Below are positions 23,905 to 33,238 of a stretch of 64,000 nucleotides of DNA, in pieces. This DNA comes from Maribellus sp. CM-23 (GTDB taxonomy: Bacteria; Bacteroidota; Bacteroidia; Bacteroidales; Prolixibacteraceae), in NCBI RefSeq assembly GCF_021354595.1, contig NZ_JADWYJ010000003.1, positions 1 to 64,000 on the forward strand, in the 5' to 3' direction. Position numbers and translations under genes: made by a program. Below the pieces are notes generated by a model. It did not search any database. It worked only from the letters and a program-made list of their open reading frames with translations, and was not told the origin of the DNA. Position 1 is the stretch's first letter. Every line of letters begins with the position of its first letter.

Positions 23905-26124
23905 ATGTATTTTTCGGTCGAAATTAAATCTTTGCGGATGTTGAGAAGTGCCATTTTCCTTGCCGGAATAATAACCTTCCTGTTTTTTAATACACGTTTT
24001 GCTGCTGCCCAGGTTTCTGAAGGCGGCTATCCTTTGCAGGTCATTTCAACCAAAAGTGCGGTTGCCCGAGCGGTGGAAATGCCGGCCGTTAAGCAAAGCG
24101 TCATTGATTCGATAATGGAAGAGAACTTGTCAGATAAAGGAGAGCTAAAGAGCTTGCAGTTTGCTTATGGTTTTCATGTGCAGCTGAGTCCAGACAACTC
24201 CGGCGACTGGTATCCGACAAATGCAGGTAACAATGTGTGGAAGCTTACGGTTAAATCGGAAGGTGCCCAATCGTTGTTTCTTATTTTTGATAATTTTCAG
24301 CTTCCGGATGGCGCCCGGTTGTTTTTGTACAACGAAAAGGAAGAGCACTACCTGGGAGCCTACACTTCCCGAAACAATAAAACATCGCGGAAATTTGCGG
24401 TTTCTCCGGTGGCCGGCGACGAAGTCACCATTCAATACGAAGTGCCGCAAAAATTGGGGAAGCCCAATAGTTTTGAGCTTGTACGGGTAAACCATGATTT
24501 TCTTGGGATCATCAAATCCGACCGTCGCCCGACAGGGACGGTGGCCGGTAGTTGTAACATTGATGTGAACTGCTCAATTGCTGACAGGTATGCTGAAATA
24601 AAGAATGCGGTTTGCCGGCTGATTGTGCCTACCGAAGACGGTGCAGAGGTTTGCAGCGGTACGCTTGTTAATAACACGGCAGAAGACGGAAAACCTTACA
24701 TTTTGTCGGCGGGCCATTGCTACGATAAATGGGAGTTTGCCGAAACAGCCGTCTATACCTTCAATTATGAAAGTCCTTACTGTGCACCGCTCGACGGTGA
24801 TCCGGGAAATTCGATCTCGGGTGCGGAAATGAAGGCGCAACATGACAGCCTGGATTTTGCCTTGGTTGAAATGTCGTTGATTCCTCCGCCAACATACCGG
24901 CCTTATTATGCGGGGTGGAGTCATTCCAGTATTTTGCCCGACTCGAGCGTGAGTATTCATCATCCGCAGGGAGACGTTAAAAAAATTGCGATTGATAATG
25001 ATGCGCCAACCAAATCAAATTTCAGAAGCGAATACACTCCGAATGCTTTTTTGAAAATTTCAAAATGGGAGGAAGGAGTAACCGAAAACGGTTCTTCGGG
25101 TGGTGGTCTTTTCAATACAAAAGGCCAGCTTATCGGAACCTTAACCGGAGGGCAGGCAGTGTGCAGTACTCCGATAAACGATTATTTTGCAAACTTTGCT
25201 GTTTACTGGGACTATCGTTCGGATACTACCAAACAGGTGAAATACTGGCTCGACCCGCTGAATAAGAACGTTTCCACATTGGATGGGAAGCAGTTTAACT
25301 CGGGAGAAAATCTTTGCGGGGCTTTTACCAACCTGAATGACAATGACGAACATGCGAATATTAGAATTACTTCGGGAGGTAGCTTTGCCGGATACTGGGG
25401 AGGAACCAACAGTGTTGGAATCACCGAAATCGTAGAACAATTTACAGTTTCCGGTAGCGAAACCGTCAAGGGAGTTTCGCTGGGAGTCGGAAAAATTGTC
25501 AAAAAAGCAGGAGCAACCAGCTCAATTACGGTAAAGGTGTATGAGGGAACCGATGCTCCCAAAAATGTTCTCTACAGTAAAAATGTAAACATCCTAAGCC
25601 TGGCAAAAGATGCGATGAATTACATTCCTTTTGATACGGATGTGGAGCCGGTGGGAACTTTCTTTGTTGGTTTTGATATCAGCAATGTACAGGCACAGGA
25701 TACATTTGTTCTGTATCAATCGCTGCGGAATTCGGGCGAAGAAAACAACTTTTTCTACAAACGAACCGGCGACTGGTACAACTTCGAAAGCAACGACCAG
25801 GGCGCAATTACCAGTGTGATGGAGCTGATCGCCTGTAATTTCGACCAGTTGACTGACACGCCCATTGTAAAAGTCCCTGCAGCTGTGTGGCTGTATCCAA
25901 ACCCGGTAAATTCGGTGCTTAATGTTGTTTCTGATCAGGAAATAGTGATTGAAACCGTGGCCGTTTATAATGTGCTGGGACAGGAAATAAATGTGCCGCT
26001 AATAAGTGTGGGGGAGAAGAATGTGCAGATCGACCTGTCGGGAAACACTCCCGGAACATATATCATCCGTTTTAATTACAACGACTCGTTTGTTACCCGG
26101 AAATTCTCGGTGATGTCTAAATAG
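23905..26124 (+). CDS. Trypsin-like serine protease with T9SS type A sorting domain
   Basis: A 739-residue secreted protease (or 728 if the ATG at 23938 is used; that gives the tidier signal peptide MLRSAIFLAGIITFLFF). The chymotrypsin-fold triad is visible: His near residue 271 in LSAGHCYDKW, Asp near 317 in HDSLDFALVEM, Ser near 398 in NGSSGGGLFNTKGQLIGTLTGG. The opening domain (residues ~60-200) is a beta-rich prodomain. The last ~75 residues (WLYPNPVNSVLNV to TRKFSVMSK) are a type A T9SS C-terminal signal, so the protein is released or anchored outside the cell. Confidence 0.92.
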   Translation: MYFSVEIKSLRMLRSAIFLAGIITFLFFNTRFAAAQVSEGGYPLQVISTKSAVARAVEMPAVKQSVIDSIMEENLSDKGELKSLQFAYGFHVQLSPDNSGDWYPTNAGNNVWKLTVKSEGAQSLFLIFDNFQLPDGARLFLYNEKEEHYLGAYTSRNNKTSRKFAVSPVAGDEVTIQYEVPQKLGKPNSFELVRVNHDFLGIIKSDRRPTGTVAGSCNIDVNCSIADRYAEIKNAVCRLIVPTEDGAEVCSGTLVNNTAEDGKPYILSAGHCYDKWEFAETAVYTFNYESPYCAPLDGDPGNSISGAEMKAQHDSLDFALVEMSLIPPPTYRPYYAGWSHSSILPDSSVSIHHPQGDVKKIAIDNDAPTKSNFRSEYTPNAFLKISKWEEGVTENGSSGGGLFNTKGQLIGTLTGGQAVCSTPINDYFANFAVYWDYRSDTTKQVKYWLDPLNKNVSTLDGKQFNSGENLCGAFTNLNDNDEHANIRITSGGSFAGYWGGTNSVGITEIVEQFTVSGSETVKGVSLGVGKIVKKAGATSSITVKVYEGTDAPKNVLYSKNVNILSLAKDAMNYIPFDTDVEPVGTFFVGFDISNVQAQDTFVLYQSLRNSGEENNFFYKRTGDWYNFESNDQGAITSVMELIACNFDQLTDTPIVKVPAAVWLYPNPVNSVLNVVSDQEIVIETVAVYNVLGQEINVPLISVGEKNVQIDLSGNTPGTYIIRFNYNDSFVTRKFSVMSK

Positions 26125-26130
26125 GAGAAT

Positions 26131-27789
26131 CTACTTTTCTTTTGTTTGCGTTTTATTGGTGTTGGCAGAGCCAGTTTTCTTTTTTACTTGCGGTTCATCG
26201 GGCGGAATAACCGTTGATTGGTTACCATTACGAAAGGCAGAGTAATGTGGCGACATAATTTCAACACCTGCCTTGTTGAATTCATCCACAATACTTTTAT
26301 GCAATTCGGAATAAAACAGCATCATTTTACCGGGCTGTTTGGTATAGACGTTCAACTCGTATTCAATATAAAAATCATTCAAATTCTTTTGCAGGACAAA
26401 AGGCTTAAATTCGCGGGTAAGGTTCGGAGTGTTTTTGGCCGCTTTCAGCAATAATTCGGTCACCACTCTGTAAGGCACATCGTAACCAATGGTAACGGTT
26501 GTATGCAGAATGATTCCCATTTGGCTTGCATTCTTAGAGTAGTTCCATAGGTGCGTATTAATTATGGTTGAATTAGGTATCGTGATGTCTTCGTTTTTGA
26601 GTGTTTTTACCCTTGTTACCAGAAGGTTTTTTTCAACTACATCTCCAATGGTTTCGCCAATTTTTACGCGGTCGCCCAGCTGAAACGGTCGCATATATGT
26701 AATCACAATTCCGGCAACAATGTTCGCAATAGCAGAAGTAGAGCCTAGTGAGAACAAGATACCCAAAAAGATGGAAACTCCTTTGAAAGCTTCCGACTGT
26801 GACCCCGGAATGTAAGGCCACATAAAAACGAGCGTGAAAGCAAGAACAAGAACCCGTACAATATTATAAGTTGGCTTTGCCCAGTCTTCGTGAAACCCTT
26901 TGATTTTTAGTTTTCCGGATGACAACTCTGAGGAAACAAAAGAAACGACCCTCAATAAGTACTTGGAAACAAAGAAAATGAGAATAATATAGATGAGCTT
27001 CTCACTGATGAACAACCATAAGCTATTAAATATCTGTTTGATGGGGATGGATATAAAGGCATAAAAATCACTGACAAGGCCTTTGGTCCAAGGCAGAAAG
27101 CCAAACAACAAAGGCAGGTACAAAAACAGGATTAAGCCCCAAATGGCCACTTTTAATATTTTGAGCAGAAAGGAAACAAAGTATTCCGGTCCCCGCGGTG
27201 TCAGATATCTTAAATAAGAGGTTACGCGTGCATTGATTAGTTTCTGGTAATGCAACACTTTGTTATCGATCCATTTAAATAAGCGATTAACCAAATACAG
27301 AATAACATACAGCCCCAAAAAGGTGAGTAGAGTATATAAAACATGTGTAATCCAATACCATGCACTTCGGCTTCGTAAATCCTCCTTAAATGCACTTTGC
27401 AAGGCCTGCTGGTAAACTCTGATCAACTCATGCCTGGTTTGGTGTGCAAGCGCCGCATCTTCGTCACTTATACTTAAAATGGGAGTGTCTTTGTAAGTCA
27501 ACATTGCGTAAAGCCCCACATCAATTGCCTGAAAAGAATCGGTCAATGCAAGGTTTTCCTTGTGTAATTGCTTCAGTCGTTTGTTTATTAATGCGGCACG
27601 TTCTATCGGAGAGGTAGGTCCAAGATTGGCTTTCAACACAAAAAGAGTATCATCGTTAAAGATTACATACCCGTAATCTTTCTGACTAACGGCAACATTA
27701 ATTTTTTGTGTGGAAGATGGATTGTCCTGGGCAGTTAACTGCAAACTAAAAAAAAGAGCCAGGAAAATTAGATGGATCTTTTGCAACAT
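26131..27789 (-). CDS. MscS-family mechanosensitive channel
   Basis: A 552-residue inner-membrane channel that opens under membrane tension. An exported N-terminal domain of ~150 residues with a signal peptide is followed by several helices (WITHVLYTLLTFLGLYVILYL, ILKVAIWGLILFLYLPLLF, LIYIILIFFVSKYLL). The MscS pore region is LFSLGSTSAIANIVAGIVITYMRPFQLGDRVKIG, and the cytoplasmic beta domain contains NEDITIPNSTIINTHLWNYSK. The long N-terminal periplasmic part resembles larger MscS paralogues. It ends 6 bp from the protease gene and faces it. Confidence 0.92.
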   Translation of the reverse strand: MLQKIHLIFLALFFSLQLTAQDNPSSTQKINVAVSQKDYGYVIFNDDTLFVLKANLGPTSPIERAALINKRLKQLHKENLALTDSFQAIDVGLYAMLTYKDTPILSISDEDAALAHQTRHELIRVYQQALQSAFKEDLRSRSAWYWITHVLYTLLTFLGLYVILYLVNRLFKWIDNKVLHYQKLINARVTSYLRYLTPRGPEYFVSFLLKILKVAIWGLILFLYLPLLFGFLPWTKGLVSDFYAFISIPIKQIFNSLWLFISEKLIYIILIFFVSKYLLRVVSFVSSELSSGKLKIKGFHEDWAKPTYNIVRVLVLAFTLVFMWPYIPGSQSEAFKGVSIFLGILFSLGSTSAIANIVAGIVITYMRPFQLGDRVKIGETIGDVVEKNLLVTRVKTLKNEDITIPNSTIINTHLWNYSKNASQMGIILHTTVTIGYDVPYRVVTELLLKAAKNTPNLTREFKPFVLQKNLNDFYIEYELNVYTKQPGKMMLFYSELHKSIVDEFNKAGVEIMSPHYSAFRNGNQSTVIPPDEPQVKKKTGSANTNKTQTKEK

Positions 27790-28043
27790 AAGCAGCGTTT
27801 TTCTACTAAGTTACAAAAGGAAAGGATGAAATAACACAGCCAAAGTTTTAAATTTTTGCTTTTTGCCCCTTAAAAAGCCATGGTAAATTCGGTTTTTAAG
27901 ATTGGTGGAAAAGTGATTTCCAACGAAACGACTTCGTTTTTGGAGGTGTCAATTGTCACGTTTTAAAAACTGACCTCGGTGATGCACATTGGATTCTTAA
28001 ATGCATCAGAAAGAATGTGGTTTGTCAATAAATGAATAAATAC

Positions 28044-29441
28044 TCAATTCAAGGTGTCGGCCATTAATTGCTTTAACTGCTCGATATCAAGTTTCTTGGC
28101 AATAATCTTTTTATCGTGATCGAGAATATACACTCCGGGTGTTTTTCTTGCATCGTATAAAACTTTGAAGCGGGAGGTGTGATACTCGTCCCATACATTG
28201 ATCCAATCGAACATATTGTGTTCAACCAAAAATTCGGACCATTCTTCGCGTTTGTCCATCGAATAAATGGCAAACACTTCCAGGCCCTTATCTTTGTTTG
28301 GCAGGAAAACCTCGTTGTACAACTGCGGAACAAACACTTTGCAATGGCCGCAATGGGGCTCATAGATCACCAAGACAGTTATTTTGGCTTCAACCTGGTG
28401 AAGGTTGATGTATTCTCCTTCGTAGCTTTCGAGGGTGAGATCGGGCGCTGTTTTCCCAAGCAGGTTATTTTTCATGAATAACACATTTTCTCTTACTTTT
28501 TCGATGGTAGATTCTGAGGCCCAGAACGCTTTCCCGTTGAGGTAGTAATCGTTGGCCAGATCCACAAACAAAGCATCCATGCCAAGAATATTGCTGTTGA
28601 TGGCAGAATTCAGAAAATACGAAGCGGCATACTGGAAAATGCGCGGATTGGGTTCAACCTGGTCCAGGAAACGGTAAACATAGGGCTTTACAGAATCGTA
28701 GGTGGGGTATAGAACCTTGGTAAACCATGTTTCGAGTTTGGGCTTGTAAAACGGAGTAAGAAGCATCCGCTCATCGGTATAGTCAAAATTATCCCAGTAA
28801 TGCTCTAATTGATAGCGAAACTGCGCCAGTAACAGCAAGGAATCGTTTTGCTGAATATCAAGCGGTAAGGTAGACGTGTCGAGCCGGGGAACCTCGTTGG
28901 CAACCAGGAATTTGTAAAGAAATGAACCGGGAAGTTGTTGGTTGATTTTTTTCCAATAGTCCTTCATTTCCGTGTTTAAACCCTGTAATTCGTTTTGAAT
29001 TTCCTTTTTCTCACTTTCTCCGGCTTTTTTATAGCTCTCTTTTAGTTGACTGCTTTTGGTTTTCAGGCTTTCTAAAAAGACCAAATAATCCACAAAGGCT
29101 TCTGCCTCCTCCGAGCCTTTTATTTTCATTTCGGCAGAAGTGATGCCTGCATTGTACAGGTGAAATTGCTGATCGGCTCCCAGTAGAAAATCAAAATGAT
29201 GCTGTTCGTCGATCAGTATTTTATAAAGTCCTTGCGTCAGTATGGAGTCGCCTGCGAATACGCCGTAGCCTTTGTTGTCGAGTAGGGTGGTGTCGGCAGC
29301 GTACAGTTTGTCGAGATAATGGTAAGCCAGCCTGACTTGTTTTCCTGCTTCATTGGGTAATTCAACTTCAATCCTGTATTCCTGTGCCAGTAAAATCTTT
29401 ACAGGAACGAGTAGCAGTAGGGCGATTAAATATCTGCTCAT
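28044..29441 (-). CDS. Exported thioredoxin-like protein with DUF4369 N-terminus
   Basis: A 465-residue periplasmic protein. After a signal peptide (YLIALLLLVPVKILLAQ) the N-terminal ~100 residues look like a DUF4369 beta domain (YRIEVELPNEAGKQVRLAYHYLDK). A helical middle section follows. The C-terminal ~130 residues form a TlpA/AhpC-TSA thioredoxin fold with active site HCGHCKVF, CGHC near residues 362-365, preceded by KTAPDLTLESYEG. Such proteins reduce or isomerise disulfides in the periplasm. It overlaps the upstream glycosyltransferase by 4 bp, so they share a transcript, though a functional link is unclear. Confidence 0.86.
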   Translation of the reverse strand: MSRYLIALLLLVPVKILLAQEYRIEVELPNEAGKQVRLAYHYLDKLYAADTTLLDNKGYGVFAGDSILTQGLYKILIDEQHHFDFLLGADQQFHLYNAGITSAEMKIKGSEEAEAFVDYLVFLESLKTKSSQLKESYKKAGESEKKEIQNELQGLNTEMKDYWKKINQQLPGSFLYKFLVANEVPRLDTSTLPLDIQQNDSLLLLAQFRYQLEHYWDNFDYTDERMLLTPFYKPKLETWFTKVLYPTYDSVKPYVYRFLDQVEPNPRIFQYAASYFLNSAINSNILGMDALFVDLANDYYLNGKAFWASESTIEKVRENVLFMKNNLLGKTAPDLTLESYEGEYINLHQVEAKITVLVIYEPHCGHCKVFVPQLYNEVFLPNKDKGLEVFAIYSMDKREEWSEFLVEHNMFDWINVWDEYHTSRFKVLYDARKTPGVYILDHDKKIIAKKLDIEQLKQLMADTLN

Positions 29442-30559
29442 TCGTTGGTGATTGTTTTAATCAGTTCAGCACTGTTGTACTCATTGGTAAATTTCTGGAG
29501 TTTACGAACGCGTTGCTCAACCATTTCTGCTGTGAATTCCTGGTTGGCAAGGTCACGTATGGCGTTTTTAAACTCACTGGCGGTATAGGCAATCTCACAC
29601 GAATCGGCGAGCGCGGTGTGTTTTACCATTGTGTTGTTGGCCAGCACAAACCTAGACGAAAATAGTGATATCAGTAGCTTGAGCTTTAGCCCTGTGTCCT
29701 GGAAGGTGGGCAATACACAGCCCTGTGCATTCTTTAGCAGTTCGTACATTTTTTCCTCCGACGGATTGGCAATCAACTCCACGTTTTCGAGTTTGTTGGC
29801 CCTGTTTTCAATGTCCTTTTCCGGATTCTTTCCGGCAATGATCAGTTTCGTGTCGAGGTGGTTAAAAACTTCGTACAACAGGAACCGGACAGCTTTCTGA
29901 TTTTCCTCTACCGACAGGTTCCCGTGGTACAGAAAGTACGATCCTTTTCCCGGTTCCACGGTGATGTTATCAAAGGGGTGAAAGGCCGGTATGCACAGCG
30001 TTTTTCCGTATTTATTTTCGAAATACCTTTGATCGTCGAATATAATGCTGATGATTTGTGACGCGTGTTTCAGCACCCGCTCGTATCGTTTTAGTTTACG
30101 GCTTTCCATTCCGTAATAAATTCGCCTGAAAAAATCGACGGATGCATCGTGCAGGCCTTTGTAATAGTCGTGTTCGATGTTGTGCATACGCACAATTTTA
30201 CGTCGTTCCCTCAGCTTTCGGGCGTTTAAATAGTAGCACGAATGCAGGCCTTCGAATAAAATCGGGTAATCGTTGGCAGAGAGGTTTTTTAACAGCTGCT
30301 TATTCTTTCGGGTTATCACAATGTACGGAAGCCGCGAAAAAAGAAAACGGATGCCTTTTTGCCTTTTGTAGTAAATTACTTTTTGACAGTACTTCTCCAG
30401 TTCAGGTTGTTCACTTTTGTTGTACTTAAAACAGTGGAGAATGATTTGAACACCATTCGCATGAAGCGCTTTTAACTTGTAAAAAATGTCGATGCTGCCC
30501 CCGTAATCAGCCGGATATGGAATATCGAACGCAACAATATTGATACTAATTTCTGCCAT
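29438..30559 (-). CDS. Glycosyltransferase (GT-B, GT4-like)
   Basis: A 373-residue enzyme with a GT4-like layout: MAEISINIVAFDIPYPADYGG at the N-terminus, MHNIEHDYYKGL as in the other GT4 of this window, then SYFLYHGNLSVEENQKAVRFL, KLIIAGKNPE and a C-terminal VLPTFQDTGLKLKLLISLFSSRFVLAN. The E-x7-E is weakly kept, suggesting a divergent member. The start is the ATG at 30559; a longer frame reaches 30604 with unlikely residues. It leads an operon with the thioredoxin-like gene. Substrate unknown. Confidence 0.82.
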   Translation of the reverse strand: MAEISINIVAFDIPYPADYGGSIDIFYKLKALHANGVQIILHCFKYNKSEQPELEKYCQKVIYYKRQKGIRFLFSRLPYIVITRKNKQLLKNLSANDYPILFEGLHSCYYLNARKLRERRKIVRMHNIEHDYYKGLHDASVDFFRRIYYGMESRKLKRYERVLKHASQIISIIFDDQRYFENKYGKTLCIPAFHPFDNITVEPGKGSYFLYHGNLSVEENQKAVRFLLYEVFNHLDTKLIIAGKNPEKDIENRANKLENVELIANPSEEKMYELLKNAQGCVLPTFQDTGLKLKLLISLFSSRFVLANNTMVKHTALADSCEIAYTASEFKNAIRDLANQEFTAEMVEQRVRKLQKFTNEYNSAELIKTITNE

Positions 30560-30651
30560 CGCGACACAAATGTAATCAAACAAAGATGTATTCCAAAAAT
30601 ACAACGGGAACGGGGATTTTTATCCTAAAACGGAAAGTTTTCGGTAAAAGA

Positions 30652-30677
30652 AAACCGCCGGTATTGGCCGGCGGTTT
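30652..30677 (-). terminator. Terminator of the ECF sigma operon
   Basis: AAACCGCCGG and its complement form a 10-bp GC-rich stem with a 6-nt loop. On the minus strand it is followed by TTTCTTTT. Confidence 0.82.
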
Positions 30678-30748
30678 ATTAACCTAATAACATATCTATG
30701 AGATAGTGCAAAAAAGAAACTAAGTTGGTTTCCCTGTTTTTTGCAGGA

Positions 30749-31222
30749 TTAATCTTTTTTAGTGTCACCTTCCCGCTGATCGCGGTATTTCCGGAACATA
30801 TACATTCTGAATTCGCCCTCGGCTTTATACATCTTCAAAACTTTTTGCGGAGGAAGAATTTTCAGAAATTGCTCATTGTATTTTGTGGCAAGTGTTCCTT
30901 CTTCGTCCATTTTCTGGGCAAATTCGCGGGTAAGTTTTATGATTTCTTTATCGGACATGGTTTCAGCAGCATCGCGCACTTGTTTTTCAAGCTCGCGGCG
31001 AGCCATTTGTGCATCCATTCTTTCTTTCTCCATTTTGTTGTAGACAGGCCAAAAGCTCTGGGCTTCTTCCGGTGTCAGATCGAGTTTGTCTGTTAAAAAA
31101 GAGACTTTCTCGGCCCTGAATTTTTCCCACCTGTCCGATTTGTCGTGTTGGGCAAGCACCACAACCGACTGCACAAGAAACAGGAGGGTAAGGCTTACGA
31201 TATATAGCGTCTTATTTATCAT
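30749..31222 (-). CDS. Exported Spy/CpxP-like protein of the ECF operon
   Basis: A 157-residue periplasmic helical protein with a signal peptide (IVSLTLLFLVQSVVVLAQ). It is dominated by charged helices: LTDKLDLTPEEAQSFWPVYNKMEKERMDAQ recalls the LTxxQ repeat of Spy/CpxP chaperones and the heavy-metal-sensor family. In many Bacteroidota such a gene is the third member of a sigma/anti-sigma operon, perhaps sensing envelope stress. It follows the anti-sigma gene by 1 bp and ends at a strong terminator. Confidence 0.8.
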   Translation of the reverse strand: MINKTLYIVSLTLLFLVQSVVVLAQHDKSDRWEKFRAEKVSFLTDKLDLTPEEAQSFWPVYNKMEKERMDAQMARRELEKQVRDAAETMSDKEIIKLTREFAQKMDEEGTLATKYNEQFLKILPPQKVLKMYKAEGEFRMYMFRKYRDQREGDTKKD

Positions 31223-31223
31223 A

Positions 31224-31676
31224 CTATTTATTTGTTAGATTTTCATAAAGTTCATAGTCACTGAAATTGGCACTTACATAAAGAGCCAGTTCATCGTTCG
31301 TAAATTCATCTTCCGACTCGGTATCATTCAGTAAGGCAACAAACGATTCTTCATCAATTTTTTCAATGATATTCAGGAAACCGGCATCGCTTGTATCGCT
31401 TGTCTGCGCCACCTGGTTTATTTCTTTGGGCATAAATAAGCGTAAGGGAACGTATACCAGCATAACCACCACGGCAAAACTTGCAGCCAGTCCCAAGGCT
31501 GGTTTTAGCAGCTGAAAGATTCGTGATTTTTGGGGAGCGGAGGATTGTGCTTCTGCTGCCATCCTGGTATGAAGACGGGCAGAAAAATCATCGAAATACT
31601 GATCGGGAGTTCCAAACGGATTCTCCTTTTTTATTTCTGACAATTTTGGCGCGTTATTTCTCATTTCATCCATCAT
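31224..31676 (-). CDS. Putative anti-sigma factor
   Basis: A 150-residue single-pass membrane protein. A cytoplasmic N-terminus contains KKENPFGTPDQYFDDFSARLHTRM, a motif common in Bacteroidota proteins encoded beside ECF sigma genes. A membrane helix (LGLAASFAVVVMLVYVPL) and an acidic periplasmic tail follow. The position directly after the sigma gene and the topology suggest it holds the sigma factor at the membrane. No zinc-binding ZAS motif (HxxxCxxC) is visible. Confidence 0.75.
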   Translation of the reverse strand: MMDEMRNNAPKLSEIKKENPFGTPDQYFDDFSARLHTRMAAEAQSSAPQKSRIFQLLKPALGLAASFAVVVMLVYVPLRLFMPKEINQVAQTSDTSDAGFLNIIEKIDEESFVALLNDTESEDEFTNDELALYVSANFSDYELYENLTNK

Positions 31677-31728
31677 CCCTCATTTGTTATATTGACTGTC
31701 CATTTTTAAAAAGGTTTAACACGGTCGT

Positions 31729-32277
31729 TTAATCATTGTTCTTTAAAAATTCCTCTACTTTTTTTACGGCATGGTGGTACGATGCTTTTAGCGCACCCAC
31801 CGAAGTGTCCAAGATTTCGGCCATGTCATCGTATTTCATTTCATCAAAATATTTCATGTTAAAAACCAATCGTTGTTTTTCAGGAAGGCGTACGATTGCT
31901 TCCTGCAGTTTTAGCTGAATTTTATCCCCTTCGAAATAAGGATCTGATGCCAGGTTTTCAAGCAGGTACTCGCTTTCTTCGTTTAGCGGTAACAGGCTTT
32001 TCCTTTTTTTTGAATTAAGAAATGTAATTGATTCGTTGGTGGCGATCCGGTAAAGCCAGGTAAACAAACTGGATTCTTCCCTGAATGTGTCGATGTTGCG
32101 CCACACTTTCATAAAGGTATTTTGCAGCACATCGTCGGCATCGTCATGGTTTAAAACTATCTTCCTGATATGCCAGTACAGGCGTTCCTGGTATGTCTTC
32201 ACCAGCATATGAAAAGCAAGATTCCTCTTGTTTTCGTCTTTCAGGTCTGCGATAATATGTTGATCGTTATCCGGCAT
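31729..32277 (-). CDS. ECF RNA polymerase sigma factor
   Basis: A 182-residue sigma-70 family protein with region 2 (LYWHIRKIVLNHDDADDVLQNTFMKVWRNI and FTWLYRIATNESI) and region 4 (VRLPEKQRLVFNMKYFDEMKYDDMAEILDTSVGALKASYHHAVKKV, an intact helix-turn-helix). The length and absence of regions 1 and 3 define the extracytoplasmic-function class. It leads an operon with a putative anti-sigma factor and a Spy-like exported protein. The stimulus and regulon cannot be read from sequence. Confidence 0.93.
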   Translation of the reverse strand: MPDNDQHIIADLKDENKRNLAFHMLVKTYQERLYWHIRKIVLNHDDADDVLQNTFMKVWRNIDTFREESSLFTWLYRIATNESITFLNSKKRKSLLPLNEESEYLLENLASDPYFEGDKIQLKLQEAIVRLPEKQRLVFNMKYFDEMKYDDMAEILDTSVGALKASYHHAVKKVEEFLKNND

Positions 32278-32324
32278 AATACAACTTCCACTATGACACG
32301 GTTTGCCGGGGAAGGTTTAATGAT

Positions 32325-33071
32325 TTAAATACTAAAATTAAGTCCTTCCTCCCTGAGCTGGTGGTAAATTTCCAGATCGAAGGAATAAAGCTTGGCGGCA
32401 CGGTGGGCAACATTGGTTTGTTTTTCGCCGGTGTCGACCAGTAAACCCATGTTTTGTATTTTTTTTCTGAAATTCCGGGTGTCCAGTTTTTTATCCAGAA
32501 TTACCTCGTAAAGCGTCTGTAATTCCGTCAGGGTAAATTTATCGGGCAACATATGAAACCCAACCGGGTGGTATTTTACTTCTTCGCGAAGTGTTTTTAG
32601 CGCTTTCAGTATAATTTCCTTAACGTCGAAGATTACTTCGGGTAGCTGGTCAATATCGAACCATCTCACGGCTTTTGCAATGGGAGATAGCTCAAGGTCG
32701 TGGTATTCAGGATTGATAAGCGCATAATAGGCAACGGTTAAAACGCGCATGTGCGGAATCCTGCCTGCGTCTCCAAAGGTTTTGAATTGTTTCAGGTAAA
32801 TACCTTTTAAGCCGGTGGCAACCTCTAGTATTTTTTTTGCATACACATCCAGGTCTTCTTCAACCGGTAAATGTGTTCCGATCAAGCCCCAGTATTTATC
32901 CGATTTTAACGCGGGGTTTTTTTCAAAGATCTCTTTTAGCTGTTGATACTCCTCTTTGGATATTAAATATTTCTCCAACAATTCCGGTTCTGCCTGCCAC
33001 AGTAACACATTCAATTTATTGTCCTTAAATCCAAAGATTACACAGTCGATCGAAAGGTTTTTGAGTATCAT
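32325..33071 (-). CDS. Nudix-type transcriptional regulator (NrtR/AraR-like)
   Basis: A 248-residue protein with an N-terminal Nudix-fold domain (SIDCVIFGFKDNKLNVLLWQ, GLIGTHLPVEEDLDVYAKKIL) and a C-terminal winged helix (FTLTELQTLYEVILDKKLDTRNFRKKIQNMGLL). The Nudix box lacks the catalytic REuxEExGu glutamates, reading AKKILEVATGL, so the domain should sense a ligand instead of hydrolysing one. This architecture is that of NrtR (NAD metabolism) and of the AraR sugar regulators in Bacteroidota. No obvious target operon is adjacent. Confidence 0.85.
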   Translation of the reverse strand: MILKNLSIDCVIFGFKDNKLNVLLWQAEPELLEKYLISKEEYQQLKEIFEKNPALKSDKYWGLIGTHLPVEEDLDVYAKKILEVATGLKGIYLKQFKTFGDAGRIPHMRVLTVAYYALINPEYHDLELSPIAKAVRWFDIDQLPEVIFDVKEIILKALKTLREEVKYHPVGFHMLPDKFTLTELQTLYEVILDKKLDTRNFRKKIQNMGLLVDTGEKQTNVAHRAAKLYSFDLEIYHQLREEGLNFSI

Positions 33072-33205
33072 AGGCTTGATGTTTCCGCAAATGTAGCGAA
33101 TCGCTACGTTTTATTCAATGTTTAATTTTTAATTATGCTGTATTAACAACAATAAGCTTGTTGCTTCGGTATTCCAGCAATAGGTATTTAAAATCAAAAA
33201 AAAAT

Positions 33206-33213
33206 TACCTTTG
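33206..33213 (+). promoter_or_regulatory. -7 box of ychF
   Basis: TACCTTTG matches TAnnTTTG, 25 bp upstream of the ychF start, in an AT-rich leader. Confidence 0.6.
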
Positions 33214-33238
33214 CAGCGCAAATTTTTAATCGAGTAGA

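Noticed and set aside
27790..28043. Short frame MVNSVFKIGGKVISNETTS near 27880
   Set aside because: Under 40 residues, no recognised match, no promoter; possibly a decayed gene fragment but not supportable.
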